Both the position numbers and the translations under genes were made by a program. A DNA stretch of 64,000 nucleotides from Macrolepiota albuminosa (Eukaryota; Basidiomycota; Agaricomycetes; Agaricales; Agaricaceae): positions 2,154,947-2,218,946 of the forward strand of contig JAMWFC010000049.1 in assembly GCA_027475525.1 (NCBI GenBank). The letters are read 5' to 3'. The notes beneath the pieces are model-generated. The model had not been told where the DNA came from. It made no database searches and worked only from the letters and a program-made list of their open reading frames with translations. Numbering within the stretch: the first letter of the stretch is position 1; each line of letters starts with the position of its first letter. Shown here in pieces: positions 1 to 9,305 of this stretch.

Positions 1-4
1 TGCT

Positions 5-1710
5 GTGCGGGAACGTGCAGCCATCCAGGCCTGCTGGGCAGGACACATCTCCTTCGCCGACCTCGACCTGTTGGATCCTCCGCCCCTGGCGTTCCCTCAT
101 AGAGAGGCCCTCTATGAGGACGACAGGCACAGCGGTGGAGAGGCCACCATGGAAGACGGTCGCGAAGGAGAATTCCTGCCAGTCCCGGACCTGGAATTAC
201 CAGACGAGGCCATTGAGGTAGGGGACCGCATCTATGCCACAGCGTTGCGTCCGCCGCCATTGGCAGAGGAGATCCAGGCCAGCCAGACCACTTCCCAACG
301 GTTGGCCCAGGCCTTCGCCACCAATACCTCGCCTCGCCCATTCTGGGATACTGTCCCAGGCCACCTGCACGACTTTGAGGATGTTTTCTCCAAGGCCTCG
401 TTTGATTCTCTCCCAGAGCGCAAGCAGTGGGATCATGCCATCGAGCTCCTACCAGACTCGAAGCCGGCCAACTGCAAGGTGTACCCACTGGCGCCCAAGG
501 AGCAGGATGAACTAGATGCCTTCCTCTGGGAGAATCTCGAAACTGGAAGAATTTGACCCTCAAAGTCGCTGATGGCCTCCCCGGTGTTTTTCATCAAGAA
601 GAAGGATGGCACCCTCCGGTTGGTCCAAGATTATCGTGTGCTTAATGCGATGACCATCAAGAACCGCTACCCGCTCCCTCTCATCTCAGAACTCATTAAC
701 AACCTCCAGAGTGCACGTTACTTCACCAAGTTGGACGTCCGCTGGGGCTACAACAATGTGCTTCGGACCAACCGGGGCCTGTTTGACCTGCCACCTTTCA
801 AACCATGATGAATGACATATTCCGGGACCTCATAGCAGATGGGGTGGTGTGTGTGTACCTGGACAATATCCTCATCTACACCAAGACGCTAGAGGAGCAC
901 CGCCGGATCACCCGCATAGTCCTAGACCGCCTCCGCCAGTATCAGCTCTACCTCAAACCGGAGAAATGTGAGTTTGAGAAAACTCAGATTGAGTACCTCG
1001 GGCTCATCATCTCTCACGGCATGGCGGAGATGGACCCGGTGAAGGTGGCCGGCGTTACGCAGTGGCCAGAGCCCCGGAACAAGAAGGAAGTACAGGCCTT
1101 CCTGGGGTTCACCAACTTCTACCGGCGGTTCATCCAGGACTTTTCCCACCATGCACGGCCCCTCTTTGACCTCACCTGGAAGGAGGCAGCCTGGACTTGG
1201 GGTGATGCAGAGCAACAGGCCTTCAATGCCCTGAAGCGGGCCATCACCTCCAAGCCGGTGCTCCTCTTCCCAGATGATGATCAGCCTTTCCGAGTTGAGG
1301 CAGACAGCTCCGACTTTGCTACTGGCGCCGTCCTGTCCCAGCAATCCCTGGGGGATGGCAAGTGGCATCCGGTGGCCTTCTACTCTAAGAGCCTCAATGC
1401 CGTGGAGCGGAACTATGAGATCCACAACAAGGAGATGCTGGCAATCATCCGGTCACTAGAGGAGTGGCGCCACTTTCTGGAGGGGGCCCGGCACAAGTTT
1501 GAAGTCTGGACAGACCACAAGAACTTGGAGTACTTCCAGACAGCAAAGAAGCTCAACCGCCGCCAGGCCCGGTGGTCCCTCTACCTTGCCAACTTTGACT
1601 TCTCACTGCATCACAAGCCGGGGAGGTCAATGGGGAAGCCCGATGCCCTATCCAGGTGTGCCGACCATGGCTCCGGGGCCAGAGACAATGACAACATCAC
1701 TCTCCTATGA
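5..1710 (+). pseudogene. pol: gypsy pol, reverse transcriptase and RNase H part, degenerate
   Basis: Three frame pieces (5-556, 572-808, 805-1710) give the spacer, RT and RNase H of a gypsy polyprotein. RT motifs visible are FFIKKKDG, the KNRYPLPLI segment and FTKLDV. The next RT block is shortened: residues between YNNV and RTNRGL, and those before the MMNDIF segment, are deleted, which causes the frameshift near 800. The catalytic YLDD box reads YLDN (about 859-870), so the second metal-binding aspartate is lost. RNase H follows with VEADSSDF, the HNKEMLAI glutamate and the WTDHKNLEYF block. The RT would be dead even if the frame were intact. Confidence 0.92.
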
Positions 1711-3284
1711 CCGGAGCTGTTCGCCATCCGGGCACTGGAGGGGATATCCGCCCAGGGAGACGAGGTCAACATTCTCTGGGATATCCATTGAAGGAACCGG
1801 GAGGGGATGCAGGAGAACTCCGTGGCCAAGGCCGCCTTGGCCGCCTTGGCTCTATGGTCTCATCGCCCCATGGGCACGAGGGCAGTGCATGCCAATGAGT
1901 GGAGTCTCCAAGACGGCCTCCTCACCTACCGTGGCCGCATCTATGTACCCAACAACTGGGAGCTCCGGCAATGCATTGTTGAGCAACACCACGACTCCCG
2001 CATTGCCGGGCACCCCGGGCGCTGGAACTTGTGTCCCGGAACTACTGGTGGCCCCAGATGTTGAGATACATAGGCTCCTACACCAGCACCTGTGATCTCT
2101 GCCTCCGGACCAAGCCCCAGCGCCGTCTCCCTACTGGTCAGCTGCACTCCTTGCCGATGCCCGCAGAACGATGGAGTGTGGCCTCCATGGACTTCATTGT
2201 GGAGCTTCCGGACGCACATGGCTACGATGCTATCCTGGTAGTCGTGGACCTCTATGGCAAACATTCCGACCCACATGACCTGCTCCGCCATGGGTGCCGG
2301 AAGAATGTCTGGAAACTCCACGGTCTTTCCGATGCGTACGTGTCTGACCGGGGCCCACAGTTTGTTGCGGAGTTCACCTGGGAGCTCTACTGCCTCCTGC
2401 ATGTGAAGCTCCACACCTCCACTGCCTACCACCTGCAATCCAACGGCCAGACCGAACGTGTTAACCAGGAGCTTGAGCAATACCTGCAGCTATTCTGCAA
2501 TGAGCGTCAGGATGACTGGGATGAGCTCCTGCCGGAGGCGGAATTCCAGTACAACAACCATGTCCATGCCTCAACGCAGGTATCACCCTTCTTCCTTGAC
2601 ATGGGGTGGCATCCCCGGATGGGTTTTGAGCCACGCACACGGTGGTCGGAGAATGAATCAGTCAACGAGTTTGTGGATCACATGCAGAAGGCACAGGAGG
2701 AGATGAAGGCTGCGCTAACTAAGGCAAAGGACGACATGGCACAATACTACAACCGGGGCCGGACACCAGCTCCCAAGTACAAGCCCGGAGACCACGTATT
2801 CCTGGATGCCTCCAACATCTCCACCACACGACCCTCAAAGAAGCTGTCTCATCGTCAACTGGGGCCATACCCCATTGAGCGTCAGGTGGGGCCCCTAGCC
2901 TACCGACTCTGGCTGCCTGCGGGCATGTGCCAACTCCACCCAGTCTTCAACGTGGTCAAGCTTTCTCCAGCCCTGGAAGACCCCATCCCCGGACAACAAG
3001 CACCGCCGCCGCCACCGCCAGTCCTAGCAGACAGCGGGGTGGAGTACAAAGTGGAGAAGATCTTGGACAGCCACCTAATCTGTGGGAAGCTACAGTACAA
3101 GGTGAAGTGGAAGGGCTATGGTATCGAAGACATCTCCTGGGAGCCATCTGAAGACGTCCACGCCCCGGCTCTCACCCGGGACTTCCACTGCCGGCACCCT
3201 GATGCCCCGCAAACCATACGGGGAGTTTACCCCCTTTCTCTAGCGGATCAGGCCATCCGCAAGTTCTTCTACCCAGCACGTTGA
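1711..3284 (+). pseudogene. pol: gypsy integrase with C-terminal chromodomain, degenerate
   Basis: The frame continues from RNase H through a zinc-binding HHCC-like region (about 1807-2064), then shifts frame near 2040 and stays open to the stop at 3284. The integrase core shows the three acidic blocks: [17 protein letters not shown] and [15 protein letters not shown]. Near the C-terminus a chromodomain is clear, with [11 protein letters not shown] followed by YKVKWKGY and SWEPSEDV, about residues 330-390 of the 2031-3284 frame. Chromodomains steer integration toward marked heterochromatin in this lineage (established knowledge). The core triad is intact, but the upstream frameshift prevents a normal polyprotein. 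Confidence 0.92.
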
Positions 3285-3311
3285 GACGCCGTGCCCTAGA
3301 AGGGGGGGTGA

Positions 3312-3632
3312 TGTCAGGAGACTCCTCGCTCTTGTCTGGTCACAATTTCCTTTTCTGGAGTTTCCAGAGAACTCCGGAGCATTTCCCGCACCCCGGGGTT
3401 CTCCCGGCCTCCTGGAGCTAGCCGTTGGATACTGTACAGTTGTTCCCATGCCCTTCCGCCCCCGTACTGATGTGCCGCACTGGCAGAGGAATCCTTAGAC
3501 TTGTTCTCTTTGGATTTCCCTCTGCCAGGTGATTAGTTATTGATTGTACTGTCGTTACTGGCTCTAATATACTTTGGATTTCCCTCTGCCAGTTGTGTGA
3601 TAGTGCCGCAACCTCCGGAGGTCGCCCTTACA
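3312..3632 (+). repeat. 3' LTR of the first gypsy element
   Basis: 321 bp starting TGTCAGGAGA and ending CGCCCTTACA, directly after a polypurine tract. It contains a duplicated TTTGGATTTCCCTCTGCCAG-type block (about 3508-3530 and 3573-3592). The 3' end is fixed by the switch to copia integrase sequence at 3633. Confidence 0.75.
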
Positions 3633-4600
3633 GTTTGGGTCAATCTTGCAGGGCCTCAAGCAGTTGTATCTTGTGGAGGCTACAAATATATCATGAATAT
3701 TGTCGATGATTTTATGAGTGAACACTAGTAAATTCTACTTCACAATAAAGCAGAGGCATTTGCTCACCTAAAAGCATGGCAAATAGCCAGAGAGATTGAG
3801 ACACAGACTAAACTAGGGATTTATAGAACAGGACATGATGGCAAGCTTGATGGTTGAGACATGCAAGCATGGCTATTGTCTCAGGGGACAAAACAGCAGC
3901 ATGGAGTGGCATATACTTCTGCGCACATTGGAAGAGTCAAATGGATGCACCGGATGCTCATGGGGAAGGCACATGCAATAAGACCAGCTTTGGGATGTCC
4001 TCCTAATCTATGGGGGGATGAGTTCTACATGATGGTGTTGCATTTTCACAAACAAACACTTACCAAGTCTATGAAGAACATGACTCCTCATGAGGCATGG
4101 ACAGGTAGGCAGCCAAAGTATTCCTATATGTGGGAAATTGGATATAAAGCATTTGTTCTTATCTTAGCTGAACAACCCTAAAATTTATGCCTGATCAATC
4201 AAGTGTATATTGATAGGGTATGAAAATGGGTCCAAAGCATACAGGTGCTACAAAAACATGACTGGAAAGATATACAAAACATTTCATGTTAGATTTTGTG
4301 AAAGCCACAAAGAAGCTACTTGTGCACTTGACTCATCTCTGATGCCTCATATACTCAACCAGCCATCCATACACTCTCAGAGTGAGCCCATTGACCTCAA
4401 CAGCAATTACTCTTCTGCTTCAGGAGGAGCTTCCCAATCCATTGCCCAGCCCCAACTTGAACATGCTGATCCTTGAATTGTACCTCTTGCCCCTCAACTT
4501 TGTCATTCTAACTGCATACCAGTACCAACTGCCAGAGCAAACCCAGAGAACATGCCCATTTTGTAGACCCAAAAGGCCATACAGGACTCCATAGAGGCAA
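3633..4600 (+). pseudogene. pol: Ty1/copia integrase fragment
   Basis: Broken plus-strand frames read as the integrase core of a copia polyprotein: VWVNLAGPQ at the first base after the gypsy LTR, then YIMNIVDDF, then a stop-ridden stretch, then TSAHIGRVKWMHRMLMGKA (normally V-E-R-M-H-R-T), SYMWEIGYKAFV and the post-core motif YKNMTGKIYKTFHVRF. The catalytic glutamate of the E-R-M-H block is replaced by lysine. The fragment is AT-rich, CpG-poor and much older than the copia element at 30390-36006, whose integrase it resembles. The RT part is missing; similarity ends near 4600 at the junction with another element. Confidence 0.85.
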
Positions 4601-4619
4601 GTGGAGGTGAGGTTGTACT

Positions 4620-4956
4620 GTCATCCGAGCGATGGGAGGCATGGGACGACTTGGAACTGCCTCAGGAGTGGGCTTGGGAGCAGGCATCAGAAGACTGCTT
4701 GGGCCTGCCTTGGGGACAGACTCCAGGAGTCAACTGGGACCTACCTCCAGGGCAGGGGTATTGCATTGTTCTAAAAAAGGAAGTCAGTCATGCCAAGCAA
4801 ATGCACACAAGTATACTTATGCTGCTGGGTGAGCGCTGCTATATGCTTGCAATCAAGGTGGTGCCGGTACCTGGCATCCTGGGCCTCCCACACAACAAGG
4901 GGGGCTACTTTGTTAGTAGGCAGGGGCATCAGGAAATGTGTTGGCATATGTGACAT
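4620..4956 (-). pseudogene. relic of the antisense accessory gene (oldest copy)
   Basis: On the minus strand, hence antisense to its host element, an ATG at 4956 opens a protein beginning MSHMPTHF, matching MSRTPTHS at 13218, with the shared block KVAPLVVWEAQDARYR. A GT...TTTTAG intron of about 48 nt (about 4769-4816) sits at the place of the first intron of the two better copies. After it, EQCNTPALEVGPS and then IARMTVQP match the second exon of the other copies. A nonsense codon and small indels show it is dead. Its position, strand and intron agree with copies at 13218 and 45811, so the gene was in the family before these copies separated. Confidence 0.75.
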
Positions 4957-5134
4957 AGTTGGATTTGATGGAAATTTTTTTTTTGCAATGTGTCAGGAGA
5001 CTCTGGCTCTTATGCTTGGACCCCCAGGCTGAGCCACTGGTAACACATGCCTTGGAGGGTCTTGGCACTGAGGAGGGGTGATGTCATGACCCCTCCCATC
5101 TGGTACCACCCTGGGACTTTCCTGCTGTTGGGCT

Positions 5135-5811
5135 TGTTAGTTCACGTAAATTCTGGGGACTATTTGATTTAACTACTTTGTGCCTTAGTATTTTTTAAGC
5201 TTTTTCATAAAAGGTGTTTATTGCTGGTTTAAAGTGCTTCTATACAATGTATCTGAAGTCTTAAAAACTTCCAATGTTGACCTAAGATATCCACTTCCTG
5301 GGAATCCTGAGTCAGACCAAAGGTTGCTTGCCTTCCTTCCCTTCTCTCTTCTCTTTTTATATTTGTTCTCTGGTGCACAGACCATCTTGTCAGGTGACTT
5401 GCACAGGTGTTATTCCTTGATGGTGCATGACATGTGACATATGACCCTTTTGTCCCTTTTCTTCTATTGCTGGCTGCTTGACCTGCGTTTATAGGCCTTA
5501 GTCTCCTGCTGCTGCTTTCCAGAGAGGTTCACCTATCTCCATACTGCTCTAGCCAATTTGTATTTAGTTCTAGACAGTTTTGGCTTCTGGTATCTCTCTT
5601 TGTGTGCTGTTGCAATTGCCAATTGCCAATTAAATGCTATGTTCTGTGTCTGATTATGTATATTGAGAGCACTTGTTATCTTTATATAAGCACCATTTTC
5701 TCATATTGCTGCATGTCACTGCTCCTGCTGCCCCATTCTCTTTATTCTGTCTTGTCCCCTTTATGCTCTTGTCTTCTGTATGCCATATCATTTTTTCTGT
5801 ATGCTGTATCA
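5135..5811 (-). repeat. solo LTR of the CpG-poor gypsy family, nested in another LTR
   Basis: Bases 5135-5811 interrupt the alignment of the 5082-6534 LTR with the intact LTRs. They share landmarks with LTRs at 10902-11819 and 26965-27918: a CCTAAG...CTCCCTGGGAA block, a minus-strand TATA box at about 5354-5362, GTGCACAGACC just after it, a CAGTTTT motif, and the plus-strand end GTATCA. In minus orientation it starts TGATAC and ends CTAACA. No clear target duplication is seen, as expected for an old copy. Confidence 0.65.
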
Positions 5812-6534
5812 CCGCCAACTCTACAACACAACCCCCACCATCACAACTGCCAACACTGCTATCACATGCATCTGACCCCACTATCACACTGCACTCCCTG
5901 ACAGCCCTGCATTAGGGATCCTGGGACCATCTGCTGGCATGACAATCAATCATTGGATCGCATCAATCACCCCAGCTATTACACATCATGCATCAGAGCC
6001 ATCTCTCCATGCCAATTGATCACGTGCTCTGCATATGTGATCTCCAGTATACAATTCCCTCTCTTTTTGCTGCCACCTATTAACTCCTGGAACTGCCCCA
6101 GACATCCCAGAACTCTTCAGGAATCTGAAGTAGTCCCCACCGGTACTTAAAGAGTAGATACCCACTTGTTGTACTTTAGTCTTGATATTACATTGATTAT
6201 TTGCATGCCCTTTTGATTGACCAGTACACACTGACTGACATGCTTTGACTGGTATGCTCAACTCATTTGCATGCTCTTAAGATTGGTATACACTTCACGA
6301 CTTAAGTTTTACTGACCTGGTCTCATCTTAGAACCCCCGGTTCTTGACTTGACCCTAACCCCTCTTCCTTTTGTCTTCACCCAATCCCTAGACTAAGTCC
6401 TTTACCCCAGGAATCCCTAGTTTTGAACCCCAGAGCACAGTCTGGAGTTCCAGACACCTGAATACATGTAGATCAAGTCTGCCTCATAAGGGCATTGCTT
6501 TCCCAGAAAGCTCCCAACTCAGCAGAACCTGACA

Positions 6535-7121
6535 GCTGCGCTATTCTCAAACAGTATTTATGCCAAGAGAGAGCACATCAGGGAACAGATGGTAAAATAG
6601 TCTTACCTTCAGGCACTAACATCCTGCTTTATCCAGAACACAAGACTTTCCAAGAATGTATTTGACAAATGGCATCAGCGCAATCCAGAGAACTTAGCTT
6701 TGGAGAACCTTAACAGTATGGCAACAACTGAAGCTGAATCAGCCCTGCAGCAGGCACTCATCCACAAGGTACTACAGCTCAACACTGTTAATGAGCGTCC
6801 AGCATTGTCATGTGAGGAAAGGATTGAGACACTAGAAAGGGAGCTAAAATGACTAAAGAACCAGGTCTTTGATGGAGTAGAGATAAAGAAGAGTAAGCAA
6901 CTGCTAAAGGATTATAGCCATCTGGCACACCAACAGATTCTGCTCCTGCAAAACTCTTGACATCAAGCACTAAGGACCCCACCCCCAAAACAACTAAGTG
7001 GACAGCCATTACCAAACCTCCTCTGCATCCTTACTCAGGTCTTGCTGGAAACTACACCCCTCCCATCAATTGCAATTTCAGGCACCAGACAAGCTGATGG
7101 GAGGATATTGACCTACTGTGC
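6535..7121. other. unassigned AT-rich sequence between two elements
   Basis: A stretch between the 3' end of the old LTR and the truncated RT at 7122. On the plus strand, 6660-6960 reads as an open, glutamine- and leucine-rich stretch (ESALQQALIHKVLQL, then ERIETLEREL) with one stop, suggestive of a decayed coiled-coil or gag-like coding piece. I recognise no family and see no RNA gene. Confidence 0.4.
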
Positions 7122-8243
7122 CTATTTATAATTTGGAAAAGTAGTCTCAGGTCCTTTTATTTGAACATCATCAATATAAGGCCAAGTGATATGAGGTATC
7201 TCATCCTGCAAGATATAAGTAACATCATCATGGAAGATGGGAACTGAATTAGTCCATCCCATTGGCAATGTCACCAATCTCAGAGCTCCATAAGGTGTCT
7301 GAAAGGTGGTATAGTCTCTAGACTTAGGGTCCAAAGTCCTTTCATCATATCCAACATAGAGATCACACATCCCACCACATGCTCTTCCAGCAAAGTGGTT
7401 GGCCAGTTCTTCTGTAGCAGGAGGTACTCCAGAATGAGCTATAGTGACCTTGTTTAGAGGTTCTAAACTGTGCACAAGCCTTAGACTTTTCCCATCCTTC
7501 TTCAGAACAGCAAACCATTGTGATCTATATGAGGAGTTTGACCTCTCATAAACCCCTGCTTCCAACTTCCTCTTAATCTCCTTGCACAGGTCATTGTACT
7601 TCCCAGGAGGTATGGGTCTGTTTTTCAACACCCAAGGCTGGTGAGGTACTACTGGCATAACAACAGGTGGGAAGTATTCCTCTTTGAACTTCCCCTTCTG
7701 ACTGTCATTCCATGCAAAGGCCTCATTCTGCTGCATCATCAACTGGTGCAGTAACTTCCTCTCTTCTGGCCATAGAAACTTCCCCTCATGTGCTTGGTCA
7801 ATAATCTGCTTGCACTCCTCTGTGTACCTCCCAGTAGGTATGAATTCAGGTGGATGTGGACTCAAAGGTGGCATATCCTTTAAAGGATCACCAGTGATAT
7901 TCCTCTCTATCCTGAACTCCTCTGGTGTAGTACCCAACACAGGTCTAACTTTCTTGGCAACAGGCTTATATTTCCCAAACACTTGTACAGTTTCCTCCTG
8001 GCTTTTCTCCCCCCCACTCTTTAACTCTTCAGGTAGGTAGCCTAGCTCTCCATTCAGGTAAGCTCCCAGCAACTGCCCTGTCCTTTCTCCTTCTCTTCCA
8101 GTAGCATGGTAAGCAGCCAAGTACACATCTCTGAGTTCTTGCTGCTCAAAACTCTTCTCCTTGACACAGTACCCCTTGATCCAAAAACCTTCCTCCTCAC
8201 TCCCCTCTATCATTACTGCAGCCTCTCCTTGATCTGGAATCAA
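7122..8243 (-). CDS. pol: gypsy reverse transcriptase, N-terminal part (truncated)
   Basis: A 373-residue open frame. The first ~130 residues are the spacer between protease and RT. RT begins around residue 200 with PWVLKNRPIPPGKYNDLCKEI, then SSYRSQWFAVLKKDGK, LRLVHSLEPLNKVTI, the FAGRACGGMCDLYVGYDER block and YGALRLVTLPMGWTNS. The catalytic box reads PYIDDV near residue 360. The frame ends 13 residues later at the truncation point, so thumb and RNase H are absent. The VGYDER variant marks a gypsy lineage different from elements A and B. No stop codons occur despite near-complete loss of CpG. The M at 8243 is the first in-frame ATG after a stop, not a true protein start. Confidence 0.88.
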   Translation of the reverse strand: MIPDQGEAAVMIEGSEEEGFWIKGYCVKEKSFEQQELRDVYLAAYHATGREGERTGQLLGAYLNGELGYLPEELKSGGEKSQEETVQVFGKYKPVAKKVRPVLGTTPEEFRIERNITGDPLKDMPPLSPHPPEFIPTGRYTEECKQIIDQAHEGKFLWPEERKLLHQLMMQQNEAFAWNDSQKGKFKEEYFPPVVMPVVPHQPWVLKNRPIPPGKYNDLCKEIKRKLEAGVYERSNSSYRSQWFAVLKKDGKSLRLVHSLEPLNKVTIAHSGVPPATEELANHFAGRACGGMCDLYVGYDERTLDPKSRDYTTFQTPYGALRLVTLPMGWTNSVPIFHDDVTYILQDEIPHITWPYIDDVQIKGPETTFPNYK

Positions 8244-8396
8244 CTCCTCAAGGCTGAAGCTTTTCCCAACTCCTCTTTGTTGCCACTAGAGAGTGCCTTG
8301 CCTCTTTTATAAGTTGGTAGTGCAGTCCTCTTCCCAGTATTAGGATCTCTGATAGTGATAATTGCACTACCATCCTTCAAATTCTGCACATTACTC

Positions 8397-9294
8397 TCAG
8401 TGGCTGTACTGTATATGCAGGTTTCTCAAATATATGCACTTGCAAGTATATTGTGAAACCCTCAGCAACAAGGGCACATTTTTGGCCATCCCCAAAGACT
8501 CATTGACCTGTTGATTGGCACTCTCCATGCGCAACCTTATATCAGGATCCCAAGTCAATCTCAAACTTAGTGCCTTGTCCAAAGCCATGCACACAATCTG
8601 AGACCTGCTGTCCAATATAACCTCTACCTTAGCTTGGTCATTCACACTAGGGTACAGAGACCTCAACACTTGTAAGTCTCTGGCAACATAGACCACTTCT
8701 GGCCTATTTCCTGGTGGAAGCTGTTCCAAGAAGGTAGCCACACAGTCCTCATGAACCACTGATCCCTTTGGAATCCCTTCTTCTTCACTCTGAGAGATAT
8801 GGTACCCTGGTTGAGGCAAGTCATCTATATTGACCTGGCTCATTACAGAGGTGCTTCTATCCTCCTGTGCAAAGACCTTGGCAGCTGTCACTTGGTAGCA
8901 CCTTCTCTCCTTCTCCAAGTCTTCTCCAGAGCCTCCTGCAAGGCTGGCACCTTCAACAATTCCCTTGTAGAAATTGTCACCTCATTGTCCAATATTTTGC
9001 TGACAATCTCATCCTCCCTTCTCTGCCAAACTCTGGGCTGGTACAGCTCTTTCTTGTCATTTTGAAATTTTACTATTTTACAATCTCATCCTCCCTTCTC
9101 TGCCAAACTCTGGGCTGGTACAGCTCTTTCTTGTCATTTTGAAATTTTACAATTTTCTCTCCATTGACAGCAGGCACCTGCTCAAAGGGCAGGTTCCCTT
9201 TGCCTACTTCTATAACTCCCCTTTGCCTTTTCAGATCACTCTCAGGTGGTAGTGGTGTCCTCAATTCAGGCTGGACCCTTCCATCTGCCACCAT
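8397..9294 (-). pseudogene. pol: gypsy aspartic protease region, frameshifted and active-site mutated
   Basis: Two minus-strand frames (9073-9294 and 8397-8918) cover the segment between gag and RT. The retropepsin motif reads VILDSRSQIVCMAL: the expected D-S-G has become D-S-R, which should abolish activity. Downstream LTWDPDIRLRMESANQQV and MAKNVPLLL are typical of this gypsy subgroup. Gag and the 9073-9294 frame are related by -1, as is common for gag/pol. A 77-bp tandem duplication (9003-9156) lies at the break between the frames; 77 is not a multiple of three. Confidence 0.8.
9003..9156. repeat. 77-bp tandem duplication in the protease region
   Basis: Two nearly identical head-to-tail copies; the shared ACAATCTCATCC start occurs at 9003 and 9080, giving a 77-bp unit. 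The copies differ at the CTATTTTACAA versus CAATTTTCTC end. The duplication shifts the pol frame. Confidence 0.9.
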
Positions 9295-9305
9295 CCTTGA
9301 GTTCT

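Larger units (their letters stand above)
1..3632 (+). mobile_element. Ty3/gypsy chromovirus, 5' part outside window
   Basis: A plus-strand gypsy element runs in from beyond the left edge and ends with a 3' LTR at 3312-3632. The order protease-side spacer, reverse transcriptase, RNase H, integrase and chromodomain is that of chromoviruses. The coding part is broken by two TGA codons in phase (554-556, 1708-1710) and by frameshifts near 790 and 2050. A G-rich polypurine tract lies just before the LTR at about 3299-3311. Directly after the LTR the sequence resumes in a copia integrase frame, so this element inserted into an older copia copy. The 5' LTR, gag and any target duplication lie outside the window. 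Confidence 0.9.
4600..6534 (+). mobile_element. old plus-strand copy of the large gypsy family: 3' internal part plus 3' LTR
   Basis: This is a decayed relative of elements A and B in the opposite orientation. The internal part (4600-5081) matches the region between integrase and 3' LTR, including the start of the antisense gene, and ends in a polypurine tract GAGGAGGGGTGA just before the LTR. The LTR runs 5082 (TGTCATGACC) to 6534 (AGAACCTGACA). The 1453-bp LTR is longer than the ~790-bp intact ones because a solo LTR of another family (5135-5811) sits inside it. The conserved AGTCTTGATATTA site lies at about 6177-6189. The left break at ~4600 abuts copia sequence. Confidence 0.82.

Noticed and set aside
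922..1425. 167-codon minus-strand ORF
   Set aside because: Opposite the gypsy RT/RNase H frame, with no recognisable motif of its own.
5602..5915. Cys/Leu-rich short plus-strand ORFs
   Set aside because: They lie within the nested solo LTR and old LTR; low-complexity pyrimidine-rich sequence gives open frames by chance.
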